Notes under the pieces: generated by a model | The model's input: only the letters and a program-made list of their open reading frames with translations | Told to the model about the DNA's origin: nothing | Databases searched by the model: none | Position numbers and translations under genes: made by a program | Origin: Diaporthe sp. PMI_573 | Lineage: Eukaryota; Ascomycota; Sordariomycetes; Diaporthales; Diaporthaceae | NCBI GenBank assembly: GCA_021399435.1 | Contig: JAJTUP010000091.1 | Coordinates: forward strand, 124,001 to 188,000 | Direction: 5' to 3' | DNA length: 64,000 nucleotides | Shown here: piece after piece, positions 1 to 10,324 of the stretch | Layout of the letters: every line of letters starts with the position of its first letter | How positions within the stretch are numbered: position 1 is the stretch's first letter

Positions 1-332
1 GTGCTTTTTTTCTCGTCACACGCGGAGTTCCCAGTTCCAGGTTCCAGATTCAGTATTCCTGACAACGAAACATCCCCATTGCAATGAAACATAGCTTGGA
101 TTAGCGTAACGTGCAGGATGCAGTTTATTGACTTATGGTGAATGTCACCGCTTGAGAAATTAAATAAATCGAGCTTATTGCTCTTTTGCACTTCCTTCAT
201 GCTGAGCATAATTGAGTATGTATCCCACTGCTAATCTTGCCTAGCCATCAAAAACAGGCTTCCCAGGGAACTTGTATGTATACATTTCGAACTACTGCAG
301 CTATAACTGACGCCCGTTCATTCTATTTGCAG
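1..332. other. No gene recognised; ends in a splice acceptor
   Basis: No coding similarity is visible. The stretch ends in a pyrimidine-rich acceptor (TTCTATTTGCAG) directly before the PKS exon. Its last part is therefore probably intron, or sequence that replaced the upstream PKS exons. Confidence 0.4.
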
Positions 333-862
333 GTGGAAGCTTGCAAGCTAGTTGGAAATGTCTTGCGCCTTATGGTCACTTCATTGAGATTGGCAAGGCT
401 GATATCCAGGCAAACTCGGCCTTACCCACGTTCGGCTTTGCGAAGAATGTCAGCTTCACAGCTATAGACATGCTACACATTGCCCAGACGAACCATCAGC
501 TCACGCGCGAGCTGACTGAGAAGACCATCACCCATGTCGTGGGCGGGCACAAGGGCGCTGCGCCCTTGCAGCTGTTTGGGGCATCCCAAATTGAGAAGGC
601 GTTCCGGCTTATACAAAGTGGCGCAAACACAGGCCGCGTCGTCCTTACTTTGTCTCCGGAGGAGGTCGTCCCGGTAAGTTCAGCAAGAGTCGCCGATGTT
701 GACTTTTAGGAGGCTAACTACTTGGCATAGAGGTATAACGCCCTGAAAAGCAGCTGGAGATTTCGCGAAGATGGTTCATACCTCGTCGCAGGGGGGCTTG
801 GGGGCTTGGGCCAGGCCATCCTGAGATGGATGGCGGATAAGGGGGCCGAATGTGGTGCGGGT
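333..862 (+). pseudogene. Highly reducing polyketide synthase fragment (end of ER domain into KR domain)
   Basis: This is a remnant of an iterative type I HR-PKS, the multidomain enzyme that builds and reduces polyketide chains. The first part (333-673) reads SWKCLAPYGHFIEIGK and then FGASQIEKAFR, the characteristic end of the enoyl-reductase domain. A 57-bp intron (674-730, GTAAGT...CATAG) joins it in frame to RYNALKSSWRFREDGSYL and AGGLGGLGQAILRWM, the linker and NADPH-binding glycine motif that open the ketoreductase domain. Homology stops near 862, after AECGA. KS, AT, DH, most of ER, the rest of KR and ACP are all absent, so this is a dead fragment of a gene normally over 7 kb long. Together with the P450 at 5.9-11 kb it suggests a former secondary-metabolite cluster, though the original linkage is inferred. 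Confidence 0.85.
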
Positions 863-1303
863 ACGTTAACTACTTTTTATGTTGAATGTTCTGTCATTAT
901 AAAGTTATGTGAAGGGAAAACCGAATACCTTTATCAACCTATATCCAACGACATACCCATCCTTAACGCGAACGACAAGTACAGATACAAAGCGAGCACC
1001 ACGGTACCTACCATCTTTGTTTCCCTGCTTCAGCACGACCTCGCTGCAGTCTTCGAACCGCAGGTCGCAGAGTCGGCTCGCGGTCTTGTCCGAAGATCTT
1101 GTGGACAAACTCGATGCCCGAATATCAGTCAGGGGTACAGCAACAAGACTCCAATCCCACATCAGGTACTCGAACCCATTCTAAGGCCTGTTACCCACAC
1201 AAGAGAGCTATATGTCTCCCTTTATGTCTGACCACCTCTGTAAGATCGCCCTCTACCATCCCGAATTCGTGCTGTTGGTATCCCGGGGCTCCGCTGCCCA
1301 ATT
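863..1303. other. No recognisable gene
   Basis: Overlapping ORFs of 75-141 codons occur on both strands and none resembles a family. PKS similarity ends at 862, so a breakpoint lies at the left edge. Confidence 0.4.
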
Positions 1304-1960
1304 TCAATCGCTATCAAGTGCTTTAACAACTCCACCCAACACCTCAACAACTTGAAGAAGTGCAGTGGCCATGTTTTCCCTGCGCCTTAGGAACATCTCC
1401 GCTTGTTTCAGGCATTGTCGGGGTTGGGATTCCCAGTGGCCCACTGGAAACAGAACTCCCATCGGAGAGTGCTCGAGCTTGGAGAGCGTCTCTTCGTAGC
1501 ATGACTTTTCTACTTCGAGCTTTTTGGCTTGCTGCAAGCTGGCTTCGGAGAGGCTCTGCAAGACATTGTAGACGTGACGTACCTGCCCAGCTACCCTAGC
1601 TCTCTCTTCTATCTTCTTGCGCCTTGCCCTTTCTAGACGATCTCGCTGTTCGGAGAGATACCTTTCTTGCGCAGTAATGGCAAGATAGGCGGCATCATAT
1701 TCGACAGTGCCATTAGGTCCGGGGGACCAAAGCTGCTTCATACTTTCGGCTTCCATTTGTCCGCTGTCGATAGCCAGACGATTTTCATCGAGGTCCTTGA
1801 CCCAGGGAATATCGCAGGTCTGCCCTAAAGCCGCCTTTAGCAGGAGAAGCAGGACCTCCCTCCAATCTGACTGTATTTCGCTTCCGAGGGACTCTGTAAT
1901 AATATAGATCGCATTGACGAGCATGGCAACACCGCCGTCGATGTCGCTAGTGCTTTGGTC
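1304..1960 (-). CDS. Unknown coiled-coil ORF fragment
   Basis: This is the 3' part of an open frame that also crosses the pogo remnant at 1947-2149 out of phase. About 215 residues from roughly 1960 downward look protein-like. The first part is hydrophobic (AMLVNAIYIITESLG). A long charged helix follows (ERYLSEQRDRLERARRKKIE) with further heptad-like segments. I do not recognise the family. It may be the C-terminal part of a host gene joined to the transposase remnant, or a decayed C-terminal extension of that element. No start of its own can be assigned. Confidence 0.3.
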   Translation of the reverse strand, partial: DQSTSDIDGGVAMLVNAIYIITESLGSEIQSDWREVLLLLLKAALGQTCDIPWVKDLDENRLAIDSGQMEAESMKQLWSPGPNGTVEYDAAYLAITAQERYLSEQRDRLERARRKKIEERARVAGQVRHVYNVLQSLSEASLQQAKKLEVEKSCYEETLSKLEHSPMGVLFPVGHWESQPRQCLKQAEMFLRRRENMATALLQVVEVLGGVVKALDSD

Positions 1961-2790
1961 GGCAGAAGATATCACGAAGCCATTTAACGGCAATCTCATT
2001 GCTGGTCCAGCCGTTTGGAGAGGACTCAAAACCCCATTCTGGGGGCACAATCTTCTTGAATTCTCTCTTAAACCATTGCTGCTGAAGGCTGAGGCCTTTA
2101 AATATAAGCCCCGGAGGTAAATAGTGGCCCGTAGCGGTGACGGAGTCAATGATTGTGACTATCGCCTGAGCGGCATTCTCTTTCACAGCAACAGACCGCT
2201 TCTCGGCACTTCCCAGCACAAATTTGTCGTAGGCTATGAATACAGTTAGTTAAAAATGGTCCTCCTAGGCAAAAGAATAGGGGATAAGTATACTATTGCC
2301 CTCCATGATGCCTCCTTCATCAACATTAACTATCAAGTCGGCTTCAACCCATTCAAAGTCCTCCAGCTTGTCAAAATACTAGTTGACTGCCTTGGGAGTA
2401 AACGAGGAAAACCGCTCGGCTTCTTGCTTCCTACCCATCTTCGAAATGACTTCTGGGTGCCTCTTTTTGAAGTTGTCAACCCAGTTTTTGCCCAGTGGCT
2501 TGGTATCGCCATTCTCTACGAGAATAGACGTTACAAGGGAACGAACAAAGGAACCAGTTGGGGCATAGCCTAGTTTCTCTTGCCGGAGGATCCAATTGGC
2601 GATATCATCCTCTTGGGCACGAGATAGGCGTTGAGCAGGCTGGATCTGCTCATCTGAGGGTCTGGTACCCTCCATTTGCTTCAGCAGTGTAGTCTTGGGC
2701 ACACCGAACCGATTGGCTGCTGTATAGGCGGTGAGGCCCTCATCTGTAACTGCATATGCTGCATCATATAGCTGGGACTATGTATAGTCT
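1947..2790 (-). pseudogene. Decayed pogo-family (DDE_1) transposase
   Basis: Three frames carry pieces of one Tc1/mariner-superfamily pogo transposase. Around 2765-2690 there is a psq-type helix-turn-helix (GLTAYTAANRFGVPKTTL). At 2702-2379 there is a CENP-B-like second HTH (DIANWILRQEKLGYAPTG, then KPLGKNWVDNFKKRHPEV). At 2219-1947 there is the start of the DDE domain (GLIFKGLSLQQQWF, then SPNGWTSNEIAVKWLRDIF). At least one frame shift separates the HTH and DDE parts. The first catalytic Asp region is missing between 2379 and 2219, and the downstream catalytic motifs are absent. No TIRs were found, so this is a dead fragment. It belongs to a different pogo subfamily from the intact element at 24.3 kb. 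Confidence 0.8.
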
Positions 2791-4566
2791 TTCGCTCTAC
2801 CGTATGGCTTCTTTTTGGGCACCATACTGGGCAATTCAGTCGGTGGTGCTGCAGAGAGAAGAGTCCTCAATTCATAAGGGTAACTATTTCGGAAGGCACA
2901 TAAGTAGCGTTGAATTCTGCCGGGCCACACCGCCATCGCGCACCGCAGCCTATGAATTGACACCTGATATGTGTAGACCTATCGAAGAGCTATTGATTGA
3001 TTATAAAAACATCGCGAGAACTTCAGAATTGAGCGAATGCGTATAAGCCAAATACCCTCACTTTGTGTGGTGGCTGTGGAATTTGTGTGGTCCGAAGGTG
3101 GGGGTGACCGAAGGTCTATGGGGTACGGTATGTTCCCAGCCATATGCTGATGCTCGTTTTGAACGCTTCTCTCCCGGCTCCTTTCGTCGTCTCTTGTCAT
3201 GATGAGAAATTTTACTCGTTGTTTCGCCAGTGCTCAGAAAATCGGACTCGGGATGATGCGGTTGGGGTTATTGATGTTATTCTTGGTTCGAGCGCTCACC
3301 CTGAATGGGGCCCATTGTGTCAGCTGGTTCCTCTCCAGACCCCGCGCCGTGACCGGCACGTTGTTGTACTCCTTTAGTACGAAGTCGTTGTCTGCCATAC
3401 TGGGCTTAATTGGGGTGTCGATCTCCCTTTGGTGTGAATGGCGGTAGATGATCGGATGACGGATCCAACGTTGACAAGGACGAGCTGCAAACGATTTAAA
3501 TAGGATTCCGGCACAGGTCGGTTGGATGGGAGCCTAAATCAAGAGTGAGGCTGTGGTAAGTGGCTAAGACAAGCAGGCATCGGCCCCAGCACTTGCGCAA
3601 GGCTCGGCCACTTCTTGTGATTCATAAGGCACATTCCGCACTTTCTTTGGATGACTTTCTGGTCTTCTCAGCTTTCCTCGGACAACGCTAGCCAGAGTAC
3701 CGTGTATCAATTCCACAGTCGCTAATATATTCTCTTGTACCTTCCCGCGCTTAGTGCCGATCAGGAAAAGCGGCTTTTTATCAAACTTGCTGCCGGAAAA
3801 GAGTTGGGAGACAAGACTGAGGGGAGATGAAGAGGTAGGCATATTCGGCCGAGTCTTGCCCCATTGCCGAAACGAGATCTTTGTCCAAGACGGCTCCAGC
3901 ATGTAGAACTACCGCTGGCTAATATCCAGTCAGCATTTCAGTCTATGCCAAGTACATCAACGAGAGGGAGATCTAGACGATTTCTGTAGAATTGTTCTAG
4001 TTTCCTGCTAGCGCGAGCCATTAACTAACTCCAGAGTCTATCGGAATAACTGGGGCGGCTGCCATGTCATGGCCTTCTCCCGACGTATTCTACGTGGACC
4101 GAAAGGTATGACGTACACTTGTTTGCATTCCAATGGATAAGGTGAGGTTCGGTGGAGGTTTTTTTTTTTTTTTTTAACCTAGGTGTGCCCATTTCGATGC
4201 TAATATCCAGGTGCCGCCCCGCTATTTGGAGCACCCAGGACCGGCCGTACTATTCTGACCTGCATCTCGTGTAAAAAGTAAAACCTACCATTAATGTCCT
4301 CGAGGTATTCATCGCTGGCCGTCATTGCTAAAGTATAGCCGGCAAAGTTGCCGTCTCATGCTCGTCGCCGCTGTTGATAAGCTGCAGTAGTTGTTAAAGG
4401 TCTGTCGCACCAGCCTGCCCAACCGGGATTATTACTGACGTAATGTACTTTCGTCAGGTTCCTTGCCACTGTCCGGGACTTGTTTAGCTCAAACAAGGTT
4501 TTCCCTGGGAATCGCTGCAAATAGTACGCTGAACAAAGACCACTCCAGCCAGAGGCACTCAGAAGC
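2791..4566. other. No recognisable gene; contains a 17-nt poly-T run
   Basis: Short ORFs are present, the longest being 112 codons on the minus strand at 3564-3902. None shows a family signature. A run of 17 T lies at 4159-4175. I see no RNA gene or element ends. Confidence 0.35.
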
Positions 4567-5070
4567 GTGATTTCAACAATGTTTCCCGATCTATTGTCAC
4601 AGGCAGGATGTGAAATCGATCTTGAGGTTCGCTTTGGAGATCAAGTTGTAAAAAAAGCTGTGCGGGTTGCGCTCTTGTGGAAACTCAACAAGAAGGAAGG
4701 CTTCGATAGTGCTTCCGCAAAGCTTCCTGTGTCTTACGGCGGTGTCCTGGCCTTCGTCAACAGGACGTATATACAGCAGAAGCGCAGCGGATTGTACCGG
4801 GTCACTCCTGGTCCAAATCATAGTACCAACGTTCCAATCGAAAATCTTCAGAGATTACGACGCAAGCGACTCATCCCGCAAAATGCCGCCCGAGATTCCT
4901 ATCTTGTGGCCGTCATGCTAGCCATCGCCCAAGGGCAGTGCTATCGCCAGCGCTCGACACAGCCACCGAAAATATTGCAGCGATCAGACGCCAGGCTGGC
5001 GCGAGAAGAGCGCGAAGCTGGCGCAGGTGGGAGAGGCGAGAAAAGGTTTATCGGGTTCGGCTCGGGATGA
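4567..5070 (+). CDS. Hypothetical protein, probable fragment
   Basis: The 167-codon ORF has a protein-like first two thirds: an acidic/hydrophobic start (LLSQAGCEIDLEVRFGDQVV), then LPVSYGGVLAFVNRTYIQQ and ENLQRLRRKRLIPQNAARDS. The last 40 residues are low-complexity and Arg/Gly-rich, and probably read through a breakpoint near 4980. I do not recognise the family and assign no function. An upstream exon is possible, because the ATG at 4567 is not preceded by an obvious promoter. Confidence 0.3.
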   Translation: MISTMFPDLLSQAGCEIDLEVRFGDQVVKKAVRVALLWKLNKKEGFDSASAKLPVSYGGVLAFVNRTYIQQKRSGLYRVTPGPNHSTNVPIENLQRLRRKRLIPQNAARDSYLVAVMLAIAQGQCYRQRSTQPPKILQRSDARLAREEREAGAGGRGEKRFIGFGSG

Positions 5071-5194
5071 TGCCCCTCAGCGGCCGATCATTGGCCAGCG
5101 GGCCAAACTGGGAAGGTGAAGGTGGGGTCAAATTTACGGCGCCGGGCCCCCACACTGAATGGAACGAGCTGGATCCGGTTGGATCCAAACCCAA

Positions 5195-5675
5195 TCAACT
5201 GGACCTCTGAATTGGCTGGTTGCCAAGCACGGGGAGCGAGATCTCAGTTGAGTTGGACCCACAGTTGGAGGATCCAACGGGTCCAACGATTGGAAGTAGT
5301 TGGTTGATTACGCACTCTGTTGCCACATTAGCCGCCTCGTGTGTTAACATCTGCACCCTTGTCGAGAAGCATCTGGACAACCTCTTTGTGGCCCTGATGT
5401 GATGCGGCATGGAGAGCATTGCCGTATTCGCCGCCTTGTGTGTTGACATCTGCACCCTTGTCGAGAAGCATCTGGACAACCTCTTTGTGGCCCACCAAGC
5501 ATCCCCACATCAGTGGTGTTCGGCCTTTACCGTCTCGAACATTTAAAGCAGCTTTATCTGAATCATCAAGCAGGTTTCCTAAAACTTTGTCATGGCCATT
5601 CAATGCAGCCAGATGTATGCTGTTGATGCCATCCCTTTCCTTATATCGGTAAGCCATCGCAGCCCATTCAAGCAA
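5195..5675 (-). pseudogene. Ankyrin-repeat protein fragment
   Basis: On the minus strand, frames from 5675 to 5195 encode four to five ankyrin repeats (INSIHLAALNGHDKVLGNLL, then GRTPLMWGCLVGHKEVVQML, then NALHAASHQGHKEVVQMLLD). Adjacent repeats are nearly identical in DNA with a period of exactly 99 bp (33 codons): GTGTTRACATCTGCACCCTT occurs at 5341 and 5440. This indicates recent unit duplication. The N-terminal part is missing; fungal relatives often carry a NACHT or other effector domain there. The downstream end runs out of homology near 5195. Ankyrin repeats bind proteins, and no partner can be deduced. It abuts the 3' end of the P450 gene on the same strand. Confidence 0.7.
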
Positions 5676-7019
5676 GATGCCGGCGTTTCTGTGCCGTTAA
5701 CCGCTTGGATTCTGCGACTTGGCTTGGCCTATTGCTCGATCCTCCTGAGCCATCTCAGACCCAAGGCGTTGAACCAATCGTCGAAGCTGACGAACAAAGA
5801 AGGTTGCAGTCCCAGAGCCTGCTTCCAATCCCAGCTACCAGTTTGTAAATCACGTGACAGGTTTTGAGTCATTCCTTCCCAAACACTAGCCCCACGCGCT
5901 CTCCTTGCCCTTTCGAAATGGTGCAACCCAAACGGGAGGGTGCTTGGTGCGACCCGACTCTTCGCGCAGCAGCAGGATCTGCGAGCTGAATTTGAAAACT
6001 CGTGCGGAATGCAGCCACAGAGGAAAGTATCATGTGTTTCGCTAGATCCTCCCCGGGGCAGCTTGAAGGCCCTCCGCCAAAGGGGAACCAATACCCTCGC
6101 AAGGCTGCCGTGGACACACTACGCTGGTATTGATCACCGACTGACTTCGCGCTCCTGGGTTCGACGGTGTGGTCAGCTGGGCCGTCGAGCCCCGCACTCG
6201 CTCGGACAAGGAACCTTTCCGCCCAGAATTCCCCGACGGGGCGCTGTTTGCGGCCTCCAAGCACAGCACCGCTGCCCCAGAAGGATTTACATTGGCCTGC
6301 CAGCCAATGCGGCAACATCACCGGCTTGTTGCGCCTAACCGTGACGCCGCCAAAAGTGATCTCCCCATTGGGGCGTCTGCGGCCCACCGTGCCTCCAGTC
6401 CGAAGGCGCAGGGTCTCACGGTAGATTGAATTCAACAGCGGCAAGACCACCAGCTTCTCCACATCGAGACCAGATGGACCCGAGAAGGCACAACTGATCT
6501 CGGCGTCGACACGCGAGGCGAGGCCTTCGTCAAGCAAAATGTAAAGCAGCATCCATAACGTGGCTGGAATACTGTTTGCCATCGTACTAGGGCGTATTAG
6601 CCCGCCCTGCGGACGAGACAAGAACAGGGGTGTGGGCACCTACACGAATAGGTAGCCAAGCATGACGCTGGCAATACCATCGTCAGAGAATCCCAAATCT
6701 TCGTGCCTTTTGACCATGTTGCGGATACAAGCAGATCCCCAGACAGGCTCATATTCACAAGCTCGTTGCTGAGCTTTAGATCGGGAGCGGCACACCGCCC
6801 GCCAGGCCTTGAAGTGGCTGAGCATTGTGTCACGCGCTCTGTAAGAGGAGGGGGCGAGCCAGCGGGGCAGTCCCTCGGCGATTGTTGGGAAGGCTTCGTA
6901 GAAACGGAAAAAGTCTTCAGAGAAAGAAGGACACGCCGTAAACACAGTTTCGCCGTACAGTGCTCGGACCTCTTCGCGGAAGATGTGACGGGAGAGGAAA
7001 CGGTAGATGTCAGGTATTT

Positions 7020-7027
7020 TGGTCGGC
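7020..7027. repeat. Target site duplication of hAT-1 (left copy, TGGTCGGC)
   Basis: Exact 8-bp match to 10317-10324. It is P450 coding sequence. Confidence 0.96.
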
Positions 7028-10000
7028 CAGTGTGTCCAATAGTCAGGTAACGGGAAAAATGGAGGTTGTAACGTACATAACGGTTGGATTTCCAACTTTG
7101 TAACGTCCCTAACGGTTGAAAATAAGCCGTTAACGGCTTGTCAAACGTTAACTAACTGGTAACGGTTGGAATTTCCTAAATAGGTAACCCATGATAGAAA
7201 CTCGTTGGTGCTGAAGGGGATTTACACTAAATTAAGCTTTGCAAGCAATATATTCCCATGTTTCATTCAGATTTTATCTTTCTCTCAACTTCTGATAAAG
7301 AACAATGTCCAATCTATAAAAAAAATCCGCCTATCGAGCCTCAGTATGCAAAGCGCCGCTATCAAGCTCCCACAGGTACAACTCTGCCGGTCTAGCCTCT
7401 GCTAGCGGAGTATCAGTCATACCGCCGTCACTGTGAGCACTAATCCAGCTAGCCCATACCTATCCTGCTAGCATATCCCTCCGCCGCCGCTGCTCATGGC
7501 CGCGGCGTAACCAGTTCTTGAGACATTCGTTCGCTTCAATTGTGACAGATCCAAGCCGATTGCGTTCGTCGGTGATTAGGCGTTTGGACTGACTGAAGAC
7601 ACGTTCGCACTCGGCGCTCATAGCTGGGATAGAGAAAAGATCAAAAGCCATTTGGGTAAGGATCGGATAGGACTTCTCGCGCTCGCGCCACCAAGTCAGC
7701 GGCTCTTCGACAAAGGGTTCAACAACGTCTTCATCATAGAGGTAGCGCTCAAATTCGTCGACCATTCTGCGCCTCTTTCGCCTGTCGCTATTGCTATCCA
7801 CATCAACGCTGCGGTCAAGCCTTCTATGTAGTTTGAAGCGGCCCAGCTCTGGCGTTTGCTGAGGTTGCTCAGTTTGCTGCGGAGGAGAAGCTGGCTCCGT
7901 AATGCTGTATTTTGTTGCATACTCGTTGTATAGCTGGCGGACGTCTGGCTTAACAGTGTCCACCCAGATCTCGTGTGATCGCCACTTATCCTTAAAGTAA
8001 AGCAGCTTGAAGCTTGGGACGAGACAAATCGCGGCACGGTAGTACGGTGTCTTTGCTGTCAAGTCGAAATATTTCATAAGCTTCGTGTAGCCAGCATCGA
8101 GTCCTGCAACATAGTAGTTAGAATAGGACCTAGGGTCTGCAGCAACTGCAGCTTTTTCTTCCTGCAGTAAGCCGTCAAGGATGTCCATCATCTCCAACGC
8201 CTGCCAAAGAGCGCCGTAGTTGCCGTGTATAGCATGGCCTTCCAGCTCGAGGGTAGCGTCTTTAAAGGGCTTTAGCAGAGCGACAAATCTCTGGATTTCC
8301 TCCCAATCGCTTCTCTTGAGGAAGTCCTGGCTCAAATCATAATCTGCGTCCCTCTCCCACTGTGCACAAAACAACTCAATTGCATTCCTAAGCTTAAGCG
8401 CGCGCTCAAGCATAGAGAAAGTTGAATTCCACCGGATCCCGCCGTCCTTGATAAGCTGTAGGCTGAAAAGCTCATCATCTTGCAGGGCCTCGGCTTGTAG
8501 AGTCTCGAAATGCTGTCGGCGCTGATCTGAGCGTGTAATGTAGCGAACAATATTATGAACTTTGCCGATAACGCCTCGTTGCCGCCAGATCGAGAAGGAT
8601 TCTTGGTCGTTACAACACTGGAGCTGTCGTTCGGCCTTCCTCACACCTTTGCCATAGAGAATTGCCTTGACAACGAGGTTGATAACGTGGCCAGAACAGC
8701 GGAGTCGTCTCCAGTCCGGATCGAAACCAAATCGCGTAGCTAGTTGTAACACGGCGCGATCGTTATCCTTGGCGTTATCCATCATGAGACAACCAAGCTT
8801 CGGCTCGAGATCGTACTGCGTAACTACGCTAATAAGGCAATTTGCTATATTTTCGCCTGAGTGAGAACCATATAGCCGCGGGAGGCCGAGAAGAGCTTGA
8901 TGATTGGTGTAGTCCACGCCTAGTAAGCGGAGGTTAAAAGTTGGATTAAGCCTTATATAATAAAACGTCTGAATAGTAAAGGGCATCACATATATATACG
9001 TACCTACAAAGTGCGCAACTACGCCGCAGAGGCTCATCCCACTAGTTGACGTCCATAAGTCGCAGCTTAGGTGGACCGCACTCCTACATTCCTTCAACTC
9101 AACCTTCAAACTCTCCCTGCGTGTTTCAAATGCAGCCATTATCCAACTGCTCAGCGTCGTCGCGGACGTAGGGAGAAGCCGCTCTAACTCAGGCCTCCCA
9201 TACGAGAGTAAGTCACACGTATCTCCGGCAGTTGCGCTTCGAAAGCTCACGTCGTGAGCAACAACCCAGTCCAGATACTGCTGCCTGTAGCCTTCCCCAG
9301 TAATAGGAGTCCGTAGTGGACCAAAGCTATTAGCCTTCTTACTTCGATCCCATGGGTTGGAAACCCGGATATGCTGAGGAACTTCGCCGTCCTCAGAAAT
9401 GCCGTGTTTGTGCTTTAAATGGTAGGCGATCGCACTATTTCCGTTGTATTTAAATATTGTAGAACAGTCGCTGCCAGTCTCATGGCATCTCCGACAAAGC
9501 CAGTACTGCTCATTTTCTGACTCGATATTGGCACCGTGGTCCCAAATCCAGGACTTCTTTGTCTTGCCGGTTGTACGCTTGTGCTTCATATAGTAGTGCG
9601 CATCGCTTAGACGTTTGTTGTTGTACTGGAGAGCACCCCAGCGAATTGGGAAGGCACCATCGGCAAGAGGTCTCGGAGCTCGGACAGATGAAGGAGATGA
9701 CAAGGGCCCAGTTGAAGGCGTGGTCGATTTCTTGGCAGAGGACTCGATTGATGGTTGGATTGAGAGCTCCGTAAATTGGTCTGCTGAACGCGACGATGAC
9801 GGCGTGGAGGAGAAGGACGGGCCGACATGGTGGTGTGTACTGCCGGAAATTTTCCGTTGTGCGTACGTGTAGGGTGCGTTGCTATATGCAAAAAGAGATG
9901 CTGAGTCTAGACGGGAGGGCAAGTTGAAGTTCGAACGGAGGCCGCCAAAACTCTCGCTAAGACGCGTTACGCGTCGCGCATCTGGCACGTCGAACGGAAT

Positions 10001-10316
10001 GGCTCGGGACGGTCAGGTCGGGACAATCAAATGACAGGGATTAATGCGCTAAGCAAGGGGTTGAGAGACGCCGTCTCTGGGCTAGGATCTGAATAGGAAA
10101 AACTCGGTCTTTACATCGAGTTGATATCCACTAATAGGTATCTGGGAGGGTTTTAGAAAACCCCCCTCTAAATCCAACCGTTAACTAGTTAACTGACAAG
10201 CTTATAACGTCCCTAACGGTTGAAATGAGGAACTTATAACGTCCCTAACGGTTGGTATTACGTAAGCCGTTAACTGGTCCGTTATCCAAATGGTTAACTG
10301 ACTATTGGACACACTG
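7028..10316 (-). mobile_element. hAT-1 DNA transposon, complete, with 8-bp TSD
   Basis: The element is 3289 bp. It begins CAGTGTGTCCAATAGTCAGG and its other end is the reverse complement of CAGTGTGTCCAATAGTCAGT, a TIR of about 24 bp with one mismatch. An 8-bp direct duplication TGGTCGGC flanks it at 7020-7027 and 10317-10324, the hAT signature. Subterminal regions carry repeated copies of TAACGTCCCTAACGGTTG and variants (about 7080-7170 and 10200-10260), probably transposase-binding sites. It is inserted in exon 2 of the P450 gene, in the same orientation. Intact ends, TSD and transposase suggest a fairly recent insertion. Confidence 0.96.
7460..9988 (-). CDS. hAT transposase (hAT-1)
   Basis: The open frame has 842 codons and encodes the RNase-H-fold transposase that cuts and moves hAT-1 in the nucleus. 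In order it shows a disordered N-terminus, a BED zinc finger (WIWDHGANI, CRRCHETGSDC, then HLKHKHG), the first catalytic Asp in LSCDLWTSTSG, the second in LMMDNAKDND, the hAT CxxH motif RCSGHVINL, and the C-terminal dimerisation block with the catalytic Glu (FSIPAMSAECERVFS). The frame probably contains an 84-nt intron (9003-8920, GTACGT...TTACTAG). Its removal keeps the frame and deletes an odd AT-rich 28-residue insert next to VVAHFVG, leaving about 814 residues. All catalytic residues are present, so the enzyme may be active. Confidence 0.94.
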   Translation of the reverse strand: MPDARRVTRLSESFGGLRSNFNLPSRLDSASLFAYSNAPYTYAQRKISGSTHHHVGPSFSSTPSSSRSADQFTELSIQPSIESSAKKSTTPSTGPLSSPSSVRAPRPLADGAFPIRWGALQYNNKRLSDAHYYMKHKRTTGKTKKSWIWDHGANIESENEQYWLCRRCHETGSDCSTIFKYNGNSAIAYHLKHKHGISEDGEVPQHIRVSNPWDRSKKANSFGPLRTPITGEGYRQQYLDWVVAHDVSFRSATAGDTCDLLSYGRPELERLLPTSATTLSSWIMAAFETRRESLKVELKECRSAVHLSCDLWTSTSGMSLCGVVAHFVGTYIYVMPFTIQTFYYIRLNPTFNLRLLGVDYTNHQALLGLPRLYGSHSGENIANCLISVVTQYDLEPKLGCLMMDNAKDNDRAVLQLATRFGFDPDWRRLRCSGHVINLVVKAILYGKGVRKAERQLQCCNDQESFSIWRQRGVIGKVHNIVRYITRSDQRRQHFETLQAEALQDDELFSLQLIKDGGIRWNSTFSMLERALKLRNAIELFCAQWERDADYDLSQDFLKRSDWEEIQRFVALLKPFKDATLELEGHAIHGNYGALWQALEMMDILDGLLQEEKAAVAADPRSYSNYYVAGLDAGYTKLMKYFDLTAKTPYYRAAICLVPSFKLLYFKDKWRSHEIWVDTVKPDVRQLYNEYATKYSITEPASPPQQTEQPQQTPELGRFKLHRRLDRSVDVDSNSDRRKRRRMVDEFERYLYDEDVVEPFVEEPLTWWREREKSYPILTQMAFDLFSIPAMSAECERVFSQSKRLITDERNRLGSVTIEANECLKNWLRRGHEQRRRRDMLAG

Positions 10317-10324
10317 TGGTCGGC
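10317..10324. repeat. Target site duplication of hAT-1 (right copy, TGGTCGGC)
   Basis: Exact 8-bp match to 7020-7027. Confidence 0.96.
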
